10,014 nt of DNA from Acanthamoeba castellanii str. Neff (lineage: Eukaryota > Discosea > Longamoebia > Acanthamoebidae), in assembly GCF_000313135.1 (NCBI RefSeq), contig NW_004457380.1, forward strand, positions 47,100 through 57,113. The letters are read 5' to 3'. The stretch's first letter is position 1; every line of letters begins with the position of its first letter. The position numbers were made by a program, and so were the translations under genes. This document shows positions 1 to 10,014 of this stretch, in pieces. The notes below the pieces were generated by a model. That model was not told the origin of the DNA and did no database searches. It was given only the letters and a program-made list of their open reading frames with translations.

Positions 1-3579
<3,579 letters not shown>

Positions 3580-3585
3580 GCTGTT

Positions 3586-3747
3586 CTAGTACTCTTTAAT
3601 CTTAAGAGGGGGGGGGGCGAGAGGGCGCAGCTGCGGATGCAAGCAGTCAGTGCTGGAGGATGGGAGGTGTTGAGAGGTCTTCCGCTTGAAGACTTTGTAG
3701 CCGTGGGTGGCCGACATGAAGCGGCCTGGTTGTTGGCGCTGTTGCAT
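3586..3747 (-). CDS. Candidate 53-codon upstream ORF before PFO
   Basis: Starts at ATG 3747-3745 and ends at TAG 3588-3586, six bases before the PFO ATG and in the same reading frame. Its first half has GC-rich third positions like real exons; the product is basic and Gln-rich at the start (MQQRQQPGRF, then a KRK stretch) and Pro-rich at the end. I recognise no family. It could be a regulatory uORF, a remnant exon or chance; whether it lies in the transcript depends on an unknown start site. Confidence 0.25.
   Translation of the reverse strand: MQQRQQPGRFMSATHGYKVFKRKTSQHLPSSSTDCLHPQLRPLAPPPLKIKEY
3608..3617. repeat. 10-base G homopolymer (sense C) just upstream of PFO
   Basis: Ten consecutive G on the plus strand, about 29 bases upstream of the PFO ATG in the sense direction. 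Together with the tract in intron 1 it brackets exon 1. It may form part of a pyrimidine-rich transcription start region, but that is a guess. Confidence 0.85.
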
Positions 3748-3759
3748 GAAGGTCGTGGA

Positions 3760-3764
3760 ATTGG
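3760..3764 (-). promoter_or_regulatory. CCAAT box upstream of PFO (proximal)
   Basis: CCGCCAATTCC on the minus strand, about 180 bases upstream of the PFO ATG. CCAAT is the binding core of the NF-Y/HAP complex, widely conserved in eukaryotes. A second copy lies 78 bases further up. Confidence 0.35.
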
Positions 3765-3837
3765 CGGGAATGGTAGCGGAAAACTCCACCAGTTCTGCGC
3801 GAACACCGCCCAAATTGTTTTCTTGATGTCATTTGCG

Positions 3838-3842
3838 ATTGG
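3838..3842 (-). promoter_or_regulatory. CCAAT box upstream of PFO (distal)
   Basis: GAGCCAATCGC on the minus strand, about 260 bases upstream of the PFO ATG and 85 bases past the transporter stop. It shares the eight-base core GAGCCAAT with the box at 9892 upstream of the transporter. Confidence 0.4.
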
Positions 3843-3926
3843 CTCAAGCGTCACCAACCATCTTCTTCGTGGTTGGGCTCACTCACAGACGTCTGAGCTT
3901 GACCCCAGTTGCAGGGCGTAGCTTTT

Positions 3927-9822
<5,896 letters not shown>

Positions 9823-9891
9823 GTCGTCCTGGCCAATGATCAGTCAGCCCGCAACACAGCAAAAGCAACAAGCGAAAACAAGCGTACTGCT

Positions 9892-9896
9892 ATTGG
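9892..9896 (-). promoter_or_regulatory. CCAAT box upstream of transporter (proximal)
   Basis: GGAGCCAATAGC on the minus strand, about 70 bases upstream of the ATG. It shares GAGCCAAT with the distal box upstream of PFO. Confidence 0.4.
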
Positions 9897-9929
9897 CTCC
9901 TCCATTACTGTACGCTGGTAAAAGTGGTG

Positions 9930-9934
9930 ATTGG
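9930..9934 (-). promoter_or_regulatory. CCAAT box upstream of transporter (distal)
   Basis: GACGCCAATCACC on the minus strand, about 108 bases upstream of the ATG and 38 bases from the proximal copy. The flanks fit the CCAATCA form often bound by NF-Y. Confidence 0.4.
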
Positions 9935-9962
9935 CGTCGCTAACAGCCGGCTAATGGTGGGG

Positions 9963-9978
9963 TTGGTGTCGACACCAA
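9963..9978. promoter_or_regulatory. Perfect 16-bp palindrome upstream of transporter
   Basis: TTGGTGTCGACACCAA reads the same on both strands and does not extend further. It lies about 141-156 bases upstream of the ATG, beyond the CCAAT pair. It could be a site for a dimeric transcription factor; no known motif is claimed. Confidence 0.3.
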
Positions 9979-10014
9979 GTGGAGAAGTTTCTTGGATAGG
10001 GTTCTCGATGTGCC

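Larger units (their letters stand above)
3580..3926. other. Intergenic spacer: transporter 3' flank and PFO upstream region
   Basis: 347 bp between the transporter stop and the PFO ATG, both genes reading leftwards. No AATAAA-type polyadenylation signal is visible on the sense strand. It contains two minus-strand CCAAT boxes, a 53-codon upstream ORF and a C tract. A plus-strand ORF (3556-3921) crosses it but runs into PFO exon 1 and has no recognisable product. Parts of two minus-strand frames look coding-like in codon use, but I recognise no protein. Confidence 0.6.
9823..10014 (-). promoter_or_regulatory. Upstream region of the ABCC transporter
   Basis: 192 bp upstream of the transporter ATG, without coding potential that I can support. 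It holds two minus-strand CCAAT boxes, one plus-strand CCAAT at 9833-9837, and a 16-bp palindrome. No clear TATA element is visible. The transcription start is unknown, and part of this region may be 5' UTR. Confidence 0.45.

Overview
This is a nuclear window from a GC-rich, intron-dense eukaryote. Both genes are on the minus strand, head to tail: an ABCC (MRP-type) ABC transporter (about 9822 down to 3927), then pyruvate:ferredoxin oxidoreductase (PFO/PFOR; 3579 down past position 1, so its C-terminus is missing). I rebuilt both from family conservation plus GT/AG splice sites with matching reading phase: 24 exons for the transporter (1393 codons plus stop; 1402 if one 27-nt segment is not spliced) and 8 exons for the visible PFO (973 codons). 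Every junction is in phase, but none has been tested against a transcript.

The organism is probably an Acanthamoeba-like amoebozoan. The reasons are small introns (mostly 52-122 nt), very high GC at third codon positions, introns holding (GT/CA)n-type repeats, and a PFO carrying a mitochondrial-type presequence. PFO with hydrogenosome-like metabolism in a mitochondrion is known from Acanthamoeba. The assignment is inference; other free-living protists are possible.

Layout: 1-3579 PFO; 3580-3926 a 347-bp spacer holding the transporter 3' flank and the PFO upstream region, with two CCAAT boxes and a 53-codon upstream ORF ending six bases before the PFO ATG; 3927-9822 the transporter; 9823-10014 its upstream region, with two more minus-strand CCAAT boxes and a perfect 16-bp palindrome. 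No RNA gene, mobile element, CRISPR array or plus-strand gene is supported. The long plus-strand ORFs are antisense shadows of GC3-rich exons.

The two genes do not form an obvious pathway. PFO makes acetyl-CoA, CO2 and reduced ferredoxin from pyruvate, presumably in the mitochondrion; the transporter should export or sequester organic anions or conjugates across a membrane. The points most worth a second look are a candidate 27-nt intron beside Walker B of NBD1, a His/Asp-rich insertion before NBD2, an acidic insertion inside NBD1, alternative in-phase splice acceptors that would trim the PFO presequence, and a GTAC-dominated 5' splice-site set.
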